64,000 nt of DNA from Circinella umbellata. Lineage: Eukaryota > Mucoromycota > Mucoromycetes > Mucorales > Lichtheimiaceae. The stretch lies in assembly GCA_025093555.1 (NCBI GenBank), contig JAIWNF010000076.1, positions 123,159 through 187,158 of the forward strand, written 5' to 3'. The position numbers were made by a program, and so were the translations under genes. The notes under the pieces were generated by a model, which saw nothing but the letters and a program-made list of their open reading frames with translations, was not told where the DNA came from and ran no database searches. This document shows, one piece after another, positions 62,234 to 64,000 of the stretch; positions within the stretch are counted from its first letter, which is position 1; each line of letters begins with the position of its first letter.

Positions 62234-62407
62234 TGTAACCCTTACATAAACAACTTTTCTTATTTTCTATTTTTATACACGAATATTCAGAATAATTATT
62301 CATATAAGAATATTCTCTTTTTTATTACCTTTTACACGAATCAATATATTGTACAACAACTTAATATAAATATCCCCCCAATTAATTAATTAAACAATCA
62401 CATGTAA

Positions 62408-62472
62408 TAACTGCGCGACATTAAACAGTTGCTGCGGATTTAACTGCGTAACATTAGAAAGTTACTGCGGAA
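62408..62472 (+). repeat. 33-bp tandem repeat in LTR U3
   Basis: Two adjacent copies of about 33 bp, both starting TAACTGCG and ending CTGCGGA, with several substitutions between them. They lie just upstream of the LTR TATA box, where enhancer-like repeats are common in LTRs. Confidence 0.75.
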
Positions 62473-62485
62473 CAATTGTAAAAGA

Positions 62486-62493
62486 TATATAAA
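62486..62493 (+). promoter_or_regulatory. LTR TATA box
   Basis: TATATAAA inside the LTR, about 20 bp before AATAAA (62513-62518). This is the usual U3/R arrangement of promoter and polyadenylation hexamer. Confidence 0.5.
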
Positions 62494-62965
62494 CCCCAAC
62501 TTTTTTAAACCAAATAAAAATCATCAATCTGTTATTCAATCAATTTGACTTTATTTTAAATTTATTTTCTATTGATCACTCAACACCGTATATTGGGTTG
62601 TTTTAATTATTTTATTTATCCAAGGGATTAACTTAAGATCATTATCTTACTTATTTTATATATTTATTTGTTGACTACATATTAAACGTAGTATTTGAAT
62701 TTGATAACAACTAAATTCACATTATAAAGACTCAATACATACAGACATAATATCTCTGTACTAGATTTGATTATATTAAAATCATTATCGCTTAACATAT
62801 ATTATCTCAAAAGAACTTGAGAAATCTTAATAAACAATTACGTTGTAATATACGATAATATTACTGGTGCTCACTATAAAAATACATAAGCATCTGTTGT
62901 AGCTGAATAAATATATCTACTTATAAATTTAATATAAAAACATCCACACCGGCTACACACGAATT

Positions 62966-62983
62966 TGGCGCTTACACTACAGG
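62966..62983 (+). promoter_or_regulatory. primer-binding-site candidate
   Basis: TGGCGCTTACACTACAGG begins a few bases after the presumed LTR end. TGG at the start fits pairing with the CCA end of a tRNA primer. I could not assign the tRNA. Confidence 0.45.
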
Positions 62984-63157
62984 GGTTGCATAGTTATCCT
63001 CTCACATACAATCAAGACGAAACATATTACCAAGACAATTATACACTACCAAGACAACTAAAATTTACTAAGGCGAAACGTAAATTAACAAGAAAAATAA
63101 TAAATTACCAAGACAATCGAAAAATATCAAGACCGCATTATACACAATATATACAAG

Positions 63158-64000
63158 ATGGAAAACTATCTACCTGGCGCAAACATCAATAGACGTCAAG
63201 TGCATAACGAACTAACTGTGTTGGATGACCGCACTAGATTTGCTCTACCACCACCAGAGTTAACCTTCAGAGGTTATGAGCATGAAAATTTCCGCATGTT
63301 CAGAAGAGAGTTCACTTCTTATATTTTAATTACTGGCGCACAAACAGAATCACGACGATTAGAAATATTACAAGGCGTATTACAAGGACCTGCATTGACT
63401 TATTATGTCATCGAAATCTTACCATATTTACAAGAATTACGAGATGAAGAAAGTACCCCACCAACCGTAACAGCAGCAATGGACTTACTAGAAAGAAATT
63501 ATGTTACAGAATATGATCTTCAACGATACAGAGAACGCTTCAATACCATAAATCAAAGATATAATGAAAGTCCTCGTTCATATCTTGGAAGATTAAGACA
63601 AGCTGCACATGAAGCTGATATTAAAGACGAAGAACATATTGAATCCCGATTCAAGACTGGATTATTACCCGAAATTCGAAAGCATTGCATGCGTATGTGC
63701 GTTATGTCACATAAAGATGTATTACAAAAAGCAGAAGGATATTGGAATGCTGAATTAGAAGACAAGGCATCAAGAAATCCAATAAATAGACGCAAGAAAT
63801 ATACACCATTAAATACCATGGAGAATATGGGAAACCAAGACTATCCAGATGACGACCGTTATGTAGAACAAACTTTTGAAGATTTGTTACAACAAGGATT
63901 AACTGTTGCCGACGCTTTTCGAACAATGGGATCTCAAATCAGAACCACAAACTATCAAAACGATAACTATAATCGACAAAGGACTTATCCACCAAGAAAC
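63158..64000 (+). CDS. retrotransposon Gag, partial (runs off window)
   Basis: Open from ATG 63158 to the window end (281 codons, no stop). Starts MENYLPGANINRRQVHNE. The central part has the helical retrotransposon-gag pattern: FRGYEHENFRMFRREFTSYI, LQGPALTYYVIEILPYL, RYRERFNTINQRYNESPRSY and LGRLRQAAHEAD. Downstream it turns basic and Asn/Gln-rich (NYQNDNYNRQRTYPPRN), where a nucleic-acid-binding region would be expected. No zinc knuckle has appeared before the end. Forms virus-like particles of the element in related systems; here function is inferred from position after the LTR. Confidence 0.8.
   Translation, partial: MENYLPGANINRRQVHNELTVLDDRTRFALPPPELTFRGYEHENFRMFRREFTSYILITGAQTESRRLEILQGVLQGPALTYYVIEILPYLQELRDEESTPPTVTAAMDLLERNYVTEYDLQRYRERFNTINQRYNESPRSYLGRLRQAAHEADIKDEEHIESRFKTGLLPEIRKHCMRMCVMSHKDVLQKAEGYWNAELEDKASRNPINRRKKYTPLNTMENMGNQDYPDDDRYVEQTFEDLLQQGLTVADAFRTMGSQIRTTNYQNDNYNRQRTYPPRN

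Larger units (their letters stand above)
62234..62957 (+). repeat. 5' long terminal repeat
   Basis: Starts TG (TGTAACCCTTACA, itself a small palindrome) exactly at the break in the transposase, and probably ends at ...CTACA near 62957, just before the primer-binding site. Length is about 724 bp. It contains a 33-bp tandem repeat (62408-62472), a TATA box and AATAAA. The 3' boundary is provisional without the second LTR. Confidence 0.7.
62234..64000 (+). mobile_element. LTR retrotransposon, Ty3/Gypsy-type, 5' part
   Basis: Begins with the 5' LTR (62234 to about 62957), then a primer-binding-type site, a leader with short repeats, and a gag frame running off the window. It is inserted in the Tc1/mariner transposase. 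The open gag and absence of stops suggest a relatively young copy. Pol and the 3' LTR lie outside, so the Ty3/Gypsy assignment rests on gag appearance and the TGTAAC terminus. Confidence 0.8.

Noticed and set aside
1..64000. CRISPR arrays, bacterial operons, phage features
   Set aside because: Spliced eukaryotic genes throughout. The repeats seen are microsatellites, coiled-coil units or transposon ends, with no spacer-repeat array.

Overview
The window looks like nuclear DNA of a filamentous fungus, most likely an early-diverging Mucoromycota (Mucorales-like) species. The basis is AT-rich intergenic sequence, many short GT-AG introns (about 46-600 nt, often 50-100), Ser/Thr/Gln/Asn-rich low-complexity tails, and single-copy fungal genes with standard stop codons (TAA, TAG and TGA all used). 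I rebuilt exon structures by hand from splice signals and conserved protein blocks. All similarity statements rest on recognising family motifs; no database search was run.

Layout. 0.2-16.6 kb: a CTD-kinase gamma subunit (Ctk3-like), an arrestin-domain protein, an inositol polyphosphate 5-phosphatase, the sterol sensor SCAP, and an orphan multi-pass membrane protein. 16.6-21.3 kb: gene-poor DNA with a 415-bp inverted-repeat element (MITE-like). 21.3-31.5 kb: an MFS transporter, ribosomal protein L15, a single-pass mucin-like membrane protein, and a 1011-residue coiled-coil protein with two internal repeat families. 31.5-33.3 kb: a broken or unresolved gene. 33.3-41.5 kb: a TPR/F-box/LRR protein (Dia2/Pof3-like), a TFIIIC subunit (Sfc1/Tfc1), an RNase P/MRP zinc-ribbon subunit (Rpr2/Rpp21) and cysteine synthase. 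43.7-55.8 kb: Mediator subunit Med14 (18 exons), nucleoporin Nup85, a small unknown protein, a decayed stretch, and the tiny three-exon KEOPS subunit Pcc1. 57.0-64.0 kb: a transposon cluster. It holds a degraded LINE on the minus strand, a Tc1/mariner transposase cut in mid-codon by the LTR of a Ty3-type retrotransposon, and the start of that element's gag, which runs off the window.

The genes are mostly housekeeping. Several concern RNA production and handling (Ctk3, Med14, TFIIIC, RNase P subunit, Pcc1, Nup85, L15), but nothing shows they are co-regulated. No tRNA, rRNA or CRISPR array was found by eye. The most notable points are the nested transposons with an exact breakpoint, the LINE whose nonsense codons often fall where glutamine is expected, two exact-period coiled-coil repeats, several genes whose first exon is only 7-14 nt, and a 5-phosphatase catalytic domain split by low-complexity insertions.
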